Counted from the first letter of the stretch, positions 25,246 through 37,640 are shown. The stretch is 64,000 nucleotides of DNA from Diphasiastrum complanatum (GCA_029204225.1 CM055103.1:40460599-40524598); one strand, 5' to 3'. Made by a program: numbers and translations. Notes: a model not told the origin generated them from the letters alone.

Positions 25246-26127
25246 TGTTATGGCCATATTCGGTTAAGGACCTGGAATAGTCCTAATATGGTAGACCGGC
25301 CCTCCAGTGTTCAAGATTGTTGGTCACGCCGTGATTTGATTCCATGTCAAGGCTAGTTTGTGACTATTTACCTAACTATCATTGGATAGGTACCTAACTA
25401 TGCATAGATGCTAAATTTAGTTAGTTTCCTACTTTCTCCCTTAACTCTATTCACCACTAACACCACCCTCCTTTAACTCTACTCCTCTACACTAACATTC
25501 ATCATGATTTTGGGTGAAGGGAAGGGATAGAAAAGAAGAGGAAGAGAGAAGAGAAGAGAGAAAGAGAGAGAGATGAGATGGAGGTTAGCTCAAATGCTCA
25601 ATGTCATTGCTTATGGAGAAACCTTAACTAATCACAAACAAAAAGCATGGAAGAAATGGAAATAATAAGTAATCACAACAATAGCATAAGCAAGAGTGAT
25701 TAGCAAATGAGGATGATAGAGTCTCCTCCTCTCTATTAAGCATGAAAATAGTGTACAAATGGTGCCTTTTTATAAAATGGGAAAGGCCCTTGCCCCTCAA
25801 TCCTATTGGCTAATAATCACATTGATCATATCCATTCATCTTGGACCCAACTTGATCCAAGGGTCCATAAAAAGTACATTAAACTTCACAAGATTCATGT
25901 GAGTCCCAATTTGGACCCAACTCTAAAAAGTGATCTCTAAGTTTAAAAATGACTTTGGGCCTCTAGTTTTATTTTAATTCCAAGGCCCAAGTCAATTTTA
26001 TTTTATTTACACTTAAGCTTGCATGCTCATTGGGCCATGGGCTTATACACGCAGGATGTCATGCCCTCGCAACACATTTTATTAGTCGAATTTATTTATT
26101 TACACTTTGTTGGGAATACCCCCAACA
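25246..26127 (+). repeat. LTR, 882 bp
   Basis: It starts TGTTATGGCC after a polypurine run and ends ATACCCCCAACA, so it has TG...CA ends. Its right half aligns with 56600-57266, including the agatggaggttagctcaaat and aaaccttaacta blocks. The next base resumes copia C, so this is the right end of the inserted element. Confidence 0.75.
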
Positions 26128-26858
26128 GATGATTGTTATATCTTGCAGACAACACCAGACCTGATATAGCATTTGCAGTATACAGGCTGAGCCAACTTAA
26201 TCAGAACCCAGGATCGTTGCATTGGAAGTTGGCAAAAAGAGTACTACAATATGTTCAGGAAGCGAAAGACTATGGACTATGTTATTCGAAGGAAGCTGGA
26301 TTTTGGATCGAATCTAATAGTGACGCAAGCTGGGCATCCATGAAGGATGATAGCAAAAGTATTTCAGGAGGTTGTACTCTAGTATCTGGCACAGCCATAC
26401 TCTGGATAAGCAAGAAGCAAACAACAGTAGCTCAATCTTCCTGTGAAGCGAAATATGTAGTAGCAGCCAAGATGACAAACGAGCTGATCTGGATCAAACA
26501 GATGTTGGAAGGATTTGATGAATCTATTTCTGAATCTTATGCCTTGTTAATGGATAACACTACAGCAATCTATCTTACAAAAGATCCTGTATTTCAATTG
26601 AAAACGAAGCACATAGCTATCAAGTATCATGTTATTCAGGACTTAGTCGAGAAGAAAATACTGAAGACAGCCTTCATACCCACAGAGGAAATGATAGCTG
26701 ATATCTTTACAAAGCTACTTAGTAAAGCTTTGTTCGAGAAGCAGCGAAGAAGATTGGGGTTAATCCAACTACCCACTTTGAGAGGGAGCTATAGAACACG
26801 TGATCAAACAAATCTTAATTCTACTAACAAAGTGCGCAGTTTACTTGACAAAGGATGA
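26128..26858 (+). pseudogene. copia C 3' fragment: RT end and RNase H
   Basis: Open from 26133 to 26858. It begins LLYLADNTRPDIAFAVYRLS, the end of copia RT, and continues through RNase H with SNSDASWASMKDD, ISKKQTTVAQSSCEAKY, a DNTTAIYLTKDPVF block and TKHIAIKYHVIQD. The C-terminus reads ADIFTKLLSKALF. A purine run GAGAGGGAG follows at about 26780-26789. It is truncated at its left by the element ending at 26127. Confidence 0.85.
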
Positions 26859-26859
26859 G

Positions 26860-27140
26860 AAACGAACGTGAACTCGAAACATTTCTATTCGTGATCAACC
26901 TCGAAGGATTAACGAAATTTATCTTGCTTGAAACTCGAAAGATTCGCAAAACAGTTTCTTGTAGAAGCTCGTGGTTTCTTGTTGTAGCTCGAAAGATTCG
27001 CGAATAGAATCTTGTCACAAAATATTCTGTTTCTTGTTCAAAGCTCATCTGTCGCAAGCAATTTGTGAAACACGAAAATGTCACAATTCTTCTTCAAGCT
27101 CAAAGACTGTCATCTGTCGCGAACAATTCGCGAAACATGA
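26860..27140. repeat. TTCGCGAA-bearing repeated words, possible copia C LTR
   Basis: The words agctcgaaagattcgcgaat, tctgtcgcgaacaattcgcg and ctgtcgcaagcaatttgtg recur with drift. The position just after RNase H suits an LTR promoter region. LTR ends were not found. Confidence 0.45.
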
Positions 27141-29769
27141 AAAGAATTAGTACTATTTTTCCTACACAATCACACTTTTGCTTTCTAGTTCAAAACTTTG
27201 CATTTTGTCTTCTAGCTTATGAGAACCCTTCTGTGATGATTATGGTGATTGCTCACTATGAATCTATCGTTGGTTGATTTACACTACTTATGCTCCTAAA
27301 CTTTTATATTGTTTAGACCTACATAGAGTGTACGTTCGATAAAAATCTTGGTTTTATAAATTGATGTATTTGTATACTTGACCCGATTGTGGCAATTTGT
27401 AGATCTTGTCATTTCCTCCATTCAAAACTAGAGGATGGAGTTAATGTGAAAATTGTTAACTAGCTTTGTTGGTTCCATTTCTCAATTTGGAGAACCAAAT
27501 TAGATTTCAACTTAGACATTTATTTCTTTATGTCAATAAGGCCTAAAAATGTGTGATTACTATTTTACTTTTAAATGTCTATTCTAAACTTAAGACAAAT
27601 TAATAACAAATTGCATAAATCAAAACCTAAACATAAATCCATTGCATAGATAAATTTTCACACATTTCTAGATCTTATTTTCAACTTATTATTTTCTTAT
27701 TATGTTGCAAATGTCTTTCCACAGTGCTAAACTTGTAGGATTCACATAAAGTAAAAATATGACATTTTGACATGGCAAGGGCTTTGTGGTATAAAACCAC
27801 ATCGCCCTTGTTTTCATTTTGTATTTTGAAGAATATACATGTCATGGTCCTCCTTCATTGACATGATCTTCAATTCCTAATCACACATGCAAGCAATGAT
27901 GTGATGTATGTTGAGTTTATATTTCACCTTCAATTCTAACCTTTTTGCATTCAAGACTCCACACATGACAAAAAACACTTATTGTAAAATTAGTAAAAAA
28001 CTTTGGAAGAGCTATTTGTTGTAATCAACAGAAGTTCCACATGCTTCAAAGGTTCCTCAAGTTCAATAACAAAATTTGAATGGTTTTTATCACATCCATC
28101 CATTTTCTTGTCATCTTTTTTTATCATGAGACTTTGTACTATTTTTGTTTTGTTATTGTCATAGATTTATCAACATGGTGCTTTTGTGATCGCTCAAACT
28201 GGGTTCAAGGGAGTTATGTTTTCAATGTTAGTGAACGACAGAATTGTCTTCTCATACATAAACGAAAATACCATCATGATGACAAGGCCTTTATGTTATA
28301 CTACAATGTTGTTTTCCTTTAAACGAAGAAAAGAACCCTGAAATCAAGCTTGGGCTAATAATGAGAAAAGAACCAACGAAGGAAAAGGTTGACAAAAGGA
28401 TAGAAATAATACAAAAAGAATATGTTTTTTCTTGTTTTTTTTGACATTTGTGCTTTGCATTTTCTTTATCCACTTTTCATCATATTGCTATCCAATATTG
28501 TGAGTAGTTTGTTGTCACTCAAGACGTACAATGTTGCGAGTATTTTATGTCATACTGATCAATTACCGCTTATTAGTTTTTGTTGATTATTTTTTTAAAT
28601 ATGTTAGTCCATTTGGACCAATTCAAGCTTCATACGACTAAAAAATTATTTATGAAATTTTCAAAAATGTGGCACCTTCCATGCATTTAATATAAAAGAA
28701 TAAATTAGAGTGGAATGATAAAGCTCAATCCAACTTTGACGGATTTGAAGAAGCCTTAATATCATACATCCTTTATTGGTGCAAGCTAATTTCAACTTAT
28801 ATTCTAAGATAGTAGAGGATGCTAGTGATAGTAGAATAGGGGCACTTTGTATATTAATTGATGGGATAACAACTTGTGAAAGGCTAAAACTAACTAAATA
28901 AAGAGGCACCATATCCTACTTGTGGCAAGGAAATGATGGCAATCATACATTCACTTAACACTAGAATCGTCACAAAATGCGCACAAAAGTGTGCATTTCA
29001 AGCACTTATTCAAAAAATCAGATCTCATAAACTAAGATGAATCACATCAAATCCTTTCACATGCGTGTTCTTCATATATACATTTATCGATTAAAATTTT
29101 TGAGACCTTCCTTTTGAGCAACTTATATGTGAGATATGATGTGTTAAACACATGGGGAGGTACTGATGAAACTTCAATATTTTGATATATGGGACTACAT
29201 TGTTGTGAATTTTACATTCAATTTTTAGTTTGTCTACTCTTAAAAATCCTATATGATTATAAAAACATGCCTAATAAAAAAATTTGAGTTTGTTGAGACA
29301 TCTTGCTTATGTGTTTGTGTTTGTGTAATTCATTCCATTTCATTGAAATTGAGAAGGCATGTAGAGTTGAGAGCTCCTCTTGGATCAAATGATCACATCT
29401 TGTGTCATTCTACCTATTGTATTTGAAAGCTTTACTGAATTCCTTCTATTGGAAAGGCTACATCATCTTTCACAAGTTCCTTGCTTGAGGAGTAGGATGT
29501 TGAGTCCAATGAGTGATTCCAATACAACTGAGGTTCGGTTGTGAATTTATAAAGAGGGAATTGAATGGTCAGCATACATGAGAAAGAGAATGGCTATCTC
29601 TATCATCACAAAATTCCATCATGCGACATTTGGAGAAATTAGTTTGAGCTCCATTGTTAAGCGACCTACTGAAGGGGAGAAATTCAAACATTCTGCAAGC
29701 AGATTAAGAGCTCAGACCATCGCTGCTCTACAGAAGTACACCTGAGTGATAAGTGTATACCTCAAGACC
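27141..29769. other. AT-rich spacer
   Basis: No supported gene or repeat beyond scattered short open frames. Confidence 0.4.
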
Positions 29770-29779
29770 ACACTGGTCT

Positions 29780-30080
29780 TGTCCAGTGCATTCCAGAAGG
29801 CAAATTCTCTGCTATCTACATTGTCAAGAATGTTGTTTGGTCCTCTGCTGTATATCGCATTCCAAAGGGAAAGGTTCTTAGCAAATTCTATTGTCAAAAA
29901 TGTTTTCTGATCCTCTGCTGTCCATTGAGAGGGAAGCTTTTGTGCTATTTACATTATTGAAGAATGTTGTTTGATCCTCTGATGTCCATCACATTCCAGA
30001 GGGAAATGTTTTTGCAGATTCTATAATCAAAAATGTTGTTTGATCCTCTGCTGTCCATCGCATTCCAGAGGGAATGGTTT
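29780..30080. repeat. minisatellite, unit about 65-72 bp, about 4.5 copies
   Basis: Each unit contains gcattccagagggaa, an attctat.atcaaaaatg-like part, and tttgatcctctgctgtccat. Confidence 0.85.
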
Positions 30081-31929
30081 TTGATTGAAAGTAATTTCAT
30101 TGTTTTTCTACAATGTTCTTCACAGATTCAACTTCAGATCTTGGTCCCCTTGCCATAGTGATTGCCACAAGTTAACAACATATGGTTACTATGCTTACTG
30201 TCGAATTGTGACCTGGTATTTGTTTTGCATTATATTAACTGATTTGGTTAAGTATTTTAACATGAGATGGCAGATTGGCACTTTCAAGGGTAGGCAAAGC
30301 TAAACAATGGAATGCTTCCATGATGCATGGCAGCAATTTCAAAATTTCTGAAAATATATTACCGTTTTTCTATTTACATGAGCTACATTACAAAGATTTC
30401 AAATATATGCATTTTGAAAAAACAAAATATAAGCATCTATACACAGGGTCATTAAAGTTTAGAACTCCTCTAATGGTGCTCTACTGTCAAAGCTTCCTTG
30501 AAAGATCCATATGTAAATATTCTATGCATAATCCATTGTAAATCAAGTCCATGCTCTGCTTGCATACCCACTCAAGGTAGTCCACAAATGCTTATTTGCG
30601 TGAACAAATTTTTGTAGCTACATTTTAAGGTACTCATTTACATCAAAGTGCTTGTTCATGACAAGAAAAAAAGGGACAATACCAAAAGCTTTGAGAGTTT
30701 GGAACATGAATAGCCAAAAAGCACTTTAAACAAAAGCCAAAAGAATAGCTAAACACAATTGGTTAAATCAATTAGGCATTTCATGTATCTAGAACTTCAT
30801 AAGGCCATTAGTAGTAAGTACATAGCTAGACGAAAACTTGAAAATGTAGATCCGAAGATACATGCGCAAGGGCAAGTTCAGCATATTTATCAGCAATCAC
30901 TAAGATCTCTTTTTGGGGCTATAGGCATATAAGCTTCATTATTCTATAGTTGTTCTACAGTGCCACACAACAATAAAAAGTGGCGATGAATCAATGATAG
31001 GAAGAACAAAAACAACAGCTATTCAGGTGGAAACCTTTGTAATCAAGGTAAGTGAATCATGGACCATTGATGAAAAGTTTCAAACACACATTGATCCTCT
31101 GTGAACCAAATGAAACAAAAGTGCCAAGTGGTAACCTGTTGTAAAATCTCAAAACATTGGAAAAAACAGTTTGAATGAAAAGTGCATCAATTTTGAATTT
31201 CTTCCCAAGCTCATCTTATTTTCTCAATTTTAACACAATCTCTAATCACAATGCATGCGCACATTGTCCTTCACATACTATGCACACAATACTATGATAG
31301 GTCACAGCATTGAGCAAACTAAAGCTCAAATGAACTTTTGAGCAATAAGAATCCACTCGAATCATAAGTAGCTCTCTGAAGGTTGCCAGTGCATCAAAGT
31401 AATAACCAAAAGCTGATATAAGGAGATAAGTTCTTGACGAGATCAACGCCAATAATTCATGACAAGAAACAAAAGTCTTATAGCATGTTTAACCCGTGCT
31501 AATATCACTATTTAGACAAGCAGATCACAGTAACATCAAGGATGTAGCTTTTGGCCATGCCCACAGTTTATGTCACCTATGATTATTTGTCATTCAAAGA
31601 TGTAGCTTATTACCTTTCCATGCCCACAATAAATGCCCCGCATGAGCATTTTTCACTAGCAGTTAGGTTCAATTTCATCTTCTGACTCATCATCCAGCTG
31701 GTTTACTTGCAAGTCTACTGAGCAATAGATCAGATTTCCTTGAGAAAATCAGTAAAAACAGTTGATAATTTCAGTTCTAGTTGCATTATCATTGCAAAGG
31801 GAAGCGAGATGAAAAATGCACCACTTAATGATGATCACAAACTGTTTATACAAGACTGATCCAGAATCCTTAGCCCACCAAGAACCTAATTACTCTAACA
31901 AACACATCATAATATAATCCAAGGACATT
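30081..31929. other. spacer
   Basis: Nothing recognised. Short open frames on both strands lack family resemblance. Confidence 0.4.
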
Positions 31930-31934
31930 CTAGC

Positions 31935-32249
31935 AAACAAAAACCACTACAATCTGAATTTGCTGAATATCATGCTTCATATCTTGAATCTCCCTTTTCA
32001 TGTCCTGAATAGTAGCATCATACCAAGTATGTCGAAAGCCCCTCCACATTGGAGCGTGTAGCAGGCATAGAACTGAGCTGTGAAACCTGTTCCGAGGTTT
32101 TGGAATCTGAACGTACTGCCCCAAAATGTCATTGAAAAATAAAAAAAAAGATACTTAAAACGGGAATGTGAGTTTGTTAACGGATGGCCATTCCAATCTT
32201 CCCTCCGCCATGGCATGGATCGTCTTTTCTTCCTCCCCTCTTCGATCAT
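31935..32249 (-). CDS. possible small hypothetical gene
   Basis: Two overlapping minus-strand open frames occur. The one at 31930-32124 ends in a short heptad-like stretch (IQDMKREIQDMKHDIQQIQ). Between them lies a T-rich run followed by GGGGCAG, which could be an intron end near 32115. I recognise no family. The evidence is only openness, a plausible acceptor and a charged coiled-coil-like tail; it may equally be spacer. Confidence 0.2.
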
Positions 32250-32449
32250 TGTACCTCTTCAATAGCAAGATGGAAAGATCAACCTGGACATCCGCCCAAA
32301 GACTAGAGCCTTGCTCAGAAACTGGTGCTTCAAGTGTCGCTTCTCACATCTATGCAAGCAGGCGCTTTCTTGGCTATGCAGCTGATCAATCTCAGAGATG
32401 TTGCGTTAATGCAGAGATTTGCATTTAATAAATTGAATACGGAGGATCA

Positions 32450-33357
32450 CATTTGTATTGCTTTTCATAATGCTGATTATCACTCTTCCCTGATACTCCG
32501 CAACAAACACAACTGGTTGTTGAATAATGAGAATTATTTTTGTTGATTTTTTTTTTATTCGTTGATGGTTAAAGGCCTCATCTGGAAGTCTGGAGTTTTA
32601 TAAAAGACCGAAAAAAAAAAATCGTATGTACTTAAAAGAAAAAATTAGGGTCCATTCCGGAATGTTGTTCCGGAACATGTAACTATGGACCTGAGTAACA
32701 GAACGAATGTTTATGGCCAAGCAGAAAATGGAGGATTATTGCTGGACCAGTAAATCTCTACAAAAACTGCTATGAACACGCCTATTAATAAAGCATCACG
32801 TGTGAAACAGAATGGCAGCAAATGATGCATAAAGTCATTTCCAACTAAGAATGGTAATGAACATCAATGATAGCCAGAAAGAGGCGTTACAGATCTCCTA
32901 CAATGAACCACAGTAGAGCCCCCTACAAAAGACTCAATATTGAAAGATGATCAAATGTTACCCAAATAATCTTGCACATGTCTACCAAGTAATGCCATGG
33001 CTTCTGATAATCGAATGCAGTTCCAATCTGGGAAGCTGTGAGCATAAACTATGAATCTCGATTCATCCAACATTTCGAATTGACTCTATATTATAAGCAA
33101 GCGTCTTATTCTAGGTTCTTAATAAAGTCATAGCTATTGCAATACTAAGGAAAATGTAGGAGATCTTATTCTAGGATGTAGATGTCTGAAAATCTTATTA
33201 CAATACATTCAAGCCCCGATACTGAAAAATGGAAACGAAGAAGGAAAATATTTTACTGCAATGAACAAACTAGGTGCGTCTTCGACTTTGATTATGCATC
33301 CCATCTTTCACTACACAGCCCATTACAGCAGCAAATAATATTTAGAAAACATCAACC
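32450..33357. other. spacer and 3' flank of the uL11 gene
   Basis: No coding signal seen. Confidence 0.4.
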
Positions 33358-33816
33358 CTAATCCAATGTGCGTCTTACTTCTATTCCTATAGATCGAGCT
33401 GTGCCCATAATAGACTTGCAAATTGCCTCTAATGACATGTATTGACAATCAGGATCGGACTGCTTTATTTTAGCAATTTCATAGATATGCTTCACTGTCA
33501 CCACCCCGGCTGTCTCATGTGCAGCTCTGCTAGCCCCCAACTGAATTCCTGCTGCCTTCTTGAGGAAATAAGATGTGGAGGGGGACTTGATGGTGAAATC
33601 GAAAGTGTTATCCTTGTATGCGATGACAGTGACAGACATGGGTACCTCTGGCTTGATGTTCTGAGTGCGAGCATTGAAATCCTTGCAGAATGCCATCAGA
33701 TTGAGGCGATGCTGTCCCAAGGCAGGCCCTACTGGCGGAGCCGGCTTGGCTTGGCCCGCATTCACCACCAGGCGGATCAATGCACCGATCTGCTTCTCCT
33801 TCACGCCCTTAGACAT
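33358..33816 (-). CDS. RPL11: mitochondrial-type large-subunit ribosomal protein uL11 (L11)
   Basis: 152 residues, single exon. It holds the L11 N-terminal signature AGQAKPAPPVGPALGQHRLN and LMAFCKDFNART. The C-terminal RNA-binding half is FTIKSPSTSYFLKKAAG, then VTVKHIYEIAKIKQSDPDCQ and SIMGTARSIGIEV. The wording FCKDFNART and the KQ-DP-CQYM block fit the plant mitochondrial form rather than the plastid one. I chose the ATG at 33814-33816 (MSKGVKEKQIGALIRL), matching the usual length; an in-frame ATG 20 codons upstream (33876) would add a short hydrophobic leader that could assist import. uL11 binds 23S-type rRNA at the GTPase-associated centre. It looks intact. Confidence 0.93.
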   Translation of the reverse strand: MSKGVKEKQIGALIRLVVNAGQAKPAPPVGPALGQHRLNLMAFCKDFNARTQNIKPEVPMSVTVIAYKDNTFDFTIKSPSTSYFLKKAAGIQLGASRAAHETAGVVTVKHIYEIAKIKQSDPDCQYMSLEAICKSIMGTARSIGIEVRRTLD

Positions 33817-34077
33817 GCTGCTGCTTCCTCCCTGCACGAAGCTCCACAGCAACGATCCTTTGATCCTGAAAACCAAACCCTAGAAAAGGGTTTATGCTCT
33901 ATGCTCCTTCCAATTCATAGACCCCCTTTTCTTTCCTAACTTGCAATATAACTTGATTTTATTTTTTTGCCGTTTAGTACTTAAATAGTGTTTAGTACTT
34001 AACGTGTACTATTTAGCTCGGGATGTGCTCGGGTTCTCTTTGTATTTTGGAGGTGACTCCAGCAGCGGAATGTGCAT

Positions 34078-34270
34078 CCGCATTTCTCTCTCCTCCGGAA
34101 TCTTCCATTCTCTCTCTAGAATGTGCATTTTCTTCGAAATTTGCCATTCTCTCTCCAAGATGTGCATCCACCTTTCTCTCTGTTACAGAATTCGTCATTC
34201 TCTCTCCACCTAAGCATTCTCTCTTCACACACAATCTGCATTCTCTCTCCACCTAAGCATTCCCTCTTCA
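34078..34270. repeat. CATTCTCTCT short-interval repeats
   Basis: The word cattctctct (or cattccctct) occurs six times between 34106 and 34266, spaced about 20-45 bp, mostly followed by ccaccta, ccaag or tcacac. It lies about 300 bp upstream of the uL11 start on the same side as its promoter. Confidence 0.7.
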
Positions 34271-34291
34271 CCCTCACACCTATCATTACGT

Positions 34292-34368
34292 TGTGGAAGG
34301 CCCGAGGGCCTCAAGCCTTCCGTGTTGGTAGGGGCCCTGCCCTCGGGCAAGGCCAAGGCCTTCCACCA
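34292..34368. repeat. GC-rich inverted repeat
   Basis: tgtggaaggcc near the left and ggccttccaccaca at the right are inverted partners with ccgagggcc/gccctcggg between them. Confidence 0.6.
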
Positions 34369-34369
34369 C

Positions 34370-35398
34370 ACAAAAAGTGGCCAGCTCAATGTGACGACCA
34401 ACAATAAACTACTTTCATGTACTGCTCTAGAAATCTTTCGTGAGTTATCCTCAAAAAGCCTACAGTTTTTAAAGCTTTTCAACTTTTTGAAGAATTTTAC
34501 TCATAACGTTGTCTATATATGATGTTTATATAAAAAATCGTCAAAGATGTTATGGACTAGGTAGCGGGCGTGAGCAGGCCCGCTACCGGCTGTAGCAGGC
34601 AGCCTTCATGCACCGACTGCCTGCTACTAGGTAGTAGGTCTGCTCAAGCCTGCTAACGGGCATAATTGAAGTTTGGGCCTTTCAATTGAAAGGCCCAAAC
34701 TAATATGAGTTTAAACATTTGTGCTCAGATCCAATTAAAATCTGCCACTTGTCCACTATAAGCCCAAACATCAATTATGATACTAGTTATTAATAATATG
34801 GTTATATCATAATGAGTTGCATGTAAAATTTGGTTGGATTTTGAGGAAGTTGAAAAAGTACCCATTTTTATCTCGTTTTAAAGTTGGAAAACACATTAAA
34901 AAGTCAATTTTTTTTCAAAAATGACCATTTTAAAATTTTGAAACTGAATTTTTTTTTAAATGCATGTACAGGTTCAATGCCAAAATTTGGTACAAATTAA
35001 ATTAAACTTGACTAAAAAATAGTCAAAAAAAGGAAAAGTTAAAAAAATTTATAGCGTCCAAAACGACAAAGATCTAGTTAATGGAAGGTCATTTAGAAAT
35101 TAGGAAATGTTTTTATGATACTCTTCAAGGACAGAACTTGATTATGAAAGCATTGCTCGGGAGAACTGGCAAAGTATATGAATGAAACCAACATAATTGA
35201 TTAAAAACCAATATCATAAAATCTTTGACGATTTTTTAATGTAAGCACGCATAGACTGTTATGAACAATAGTCTTCAAAATATCGAGAAGCTTTAAAAAA
35301 TACAAGTTTCTGAGGATAGCTCAAGGGAGATTTTTTGAGCATTGAATGAAAGTACTTTACTGTTGTTAGTCACATTGAGCTTGCCATTTTTTGTTTTT
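34370..35398. repeat. long inverted repeat element, about 1 kb with arms of about 185 bp
   Basis: 34375-34555 and the reverse complement of 35212-35395 share the ordered blocks agctcaatgtgac, tactttcat, ttttaaagctt and aaaaaatcgtcaaagat. No ORF of note lies inside. The centre starts with two GC-rich hairpins (34562-34590 and 34595-34630). It fits a foldback or MITE-like element. Confidence 0.72.
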
Positions 35399-35549
35399 GT
35401 TGTGTTGAATTCCGAGTTAAATAAAACAAGTTAAGGTACAAAAAGGTGTTAGATTTCCTATGCTCAGCCTTAATAAAATCGTCAAGTAATGAGCATCTTA
35501 AAAACGAAAGGCCGGACCTTCACATTTTTCCCCTTTAAAGTTTTTTCCT

Positions 35550-35825
35550 TATGCCTTAAACGATTTAAGGCACCTTTGCATTTTCCGCCTTCCGTGCCTT
35601 CACGAAAAATGCGACACACTGGCCAGAATGACTTAGAAACCATTTCTGGACCACCTTCGCCTTTTTTGCCTCTTTGCAAAAAATGCGACAAAGCGGCTAG
35701 AATGCCTTAATACCATTTGTAGGGCACCTTCGCCTTTTTCGATTTTTTCACTACTTTTAAATCTAATGCACTTTCGCCTTCTTCACTGCCTTCAGTGTAA
35801 GGCACCTTCGGCTTTATTATTTTGT
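35550..35825. repeat. diverged tandem repeat, unit about 85 bp
   Basis: The blocks caccttcgcctt, aaaaaatgcgaca and ggc.agaatg.ctta each recur in order two to three times. Confidence 0.65.
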
Positions 35826-36372
35826 TGTATTGGACAACATAATTCATGTTAGATTGTGGATGTGATTGTATATTATTATTTTTAAGATGGTTGTAGTTGA
35901 TTTTGTTTGATATGATCGACTTTGTGAATTGGAAAAGCTTACTATGATATAGATTTGATATGCACGTCGTATACTTAAATTGCTTAATCTCGAAATGAAT
36001 GCGTTGGAATAGTTACTTTTTTTATTTCTTGACTAGCGTCAATCGTTTGGTAGGAGACTTTACATTGTACCAAAGTTAGTTTGTTACTTTCATCACAACT
36101 TTTTGGAAACTTGTTTTTTTCCTTTGAACTTTTCGAGGAAGAAGGCTTTTTCAAGTTCTAATTGATTGTTAGACAAAATTTTCTTGTTGTCTCTTGCCAA
36201 ATTATTGTCTTCATTCAATCTACAAAACAATTTTAGCACAAGTAGTTGAAATTAACAAGCGTAATCTTTATTTGTAAATAATCACATTTTAGTATTCATA
36301 ATTTGTATTCAAGAGTCTCCACAATAATACAATTAATTTCTAAAGTATCAGTATTCGCAAATTTTGATCTAT

Positions 36373-36440
36373 ATTCACAATGTTCACGATCAGTATTCAC
36401 AATATTCACGATCACTATTCACAACATTCACGATCAATAT
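36373..36440. repeat. short minisatellite, unit about 22 bp, three copies
   Basis: Variants of attcacaatattcacgatca repeat three times. Confidence 0.75.
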
Positions 36441-37039
36441 CTCAAAATATCTGTTTATCAATATTCGCAATTTCAAATCTCACAAACCATCAATAAAGTA
36501 GTCTTCAGGACACATCTAAAAATTCAACCATCTCTTCATCTAATATGGAAGACTTTTTTTGTACGTCCTGCAAAAGAAAACACAATCACAAAATTATAAT
36601 TGAATAAAGATCAAGTATTATTAGAGAGAACTTATTGATCCATTATATCTTTCACAAAAAGAAATAAGTACAATTGTCCACAGCTCAAGGAAAACAAAAA
36701 CAAAACACAATATATGAGCTTTGAACATATTTTGATACTATCTGCTAATGAGACAATCAAGTTGTTGGGAGATGGATGAAAGAAAAAGCCGGAATCAATC
36801 AAGCAAAACAATGCATTCGATTTGGTATTCACCTGAAGCCTGATGGGAAGGAGATAAGGTAGCTAAAGGGTATGCACAAATAATGAGAATTGGTTATGAG
36901 GCCACATGCGCGCTTGTCATCAAGATAAGCTCAACAATTGATCAAATGAAAGTCCTCGCTTCCTCATGGGAAAATAATGGAACCAAGTATGTAGTTGAAA
37001 GGAGTGTTCTTAGCAATAGCACACTATGTAACCAAGAGA

Positions 37040-37640
37040 AGTTACAAGCATGTTCTGATCTATCCCATTTTTCAGCTTCTCAAGAAACTATTCACAATTC
37101 CACACCAAACTTTTGCCATAGTCTACTTCACTCCCATTAAAGATCCTCAGCACACAATCCATTTCCCTCATGAGGTCATCCTTGTTCCAATCAGCAGCAC
37201 ACGCATTAAAATATCTTTGACCCAGCCCAGCAATTGGGATGTGAATCCACATGCTCTACATCTGAAGATCATCTCTTAAGGCAGAGGGTTTCCTTTTCTG
37301 GCTTGGGCCCATACAAATCTGACCAACCCTAATTGCACAGTCTGTGTGAGTCCAGTGAGAGCAAAACTCACACCTGATCCATGTGTTCACATCAAAATCA
37401 AATTTGCTGCAGATCACACACATGCAAGACTTGCAAAATCCGTTCTTTGCAGTGCAAGCATCACAACTGCAGCTGTCCACAGACAGCTGACTCTGGCATG
37501 CCATGTTGCGGCATCTAGCATGGAAAAATATTTCGACAGCGGGAACGCTTGGAGTCCTGTCTTTATAGGCACAAGGATTTCCAGCTGTGTTCGATTTGTC
37601 CACAATAGCAATGCAGGTGACAGATCTGTTCTATTATGTA
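37040..37640 (-). pseudogene. OBERON-like PHD-finger protein, decayed
   Basis: The minus strand reads FFHARCRNMACQSQL, then a cysteine-rich run with CMCVICSKFDFDVNT, WIRCEFCSHWTHTDCAIRVG and ICMGPS. After a frame change near 37285 come FRCRACGFTSQLLGWVKDI, a CAADWNKDDLMREMD part and LRIFNGSEVDYGKSL. This order is that of the plant OBERON/TITANIA PHD proteins, which read histone methylation in meristem control. At least two frame changes (about 37285 and 37225) and an in-frame TAG near 37088 break it. Compared with relatives, the NT-WIRC stretch is two residues short. The upstream part (to about 38070) is Arg/Lys/Glu-rich and may hold the ruined 5' end. Confidence 0.72.

Noticed and set aside
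34560-34640. Helitron 3' end (GC hairpin followed by CTAG)
   Set aside because: The CTAG touches the hairpin instead of lying about 10 bp after it, and no TC start or Rep/helicase was found.
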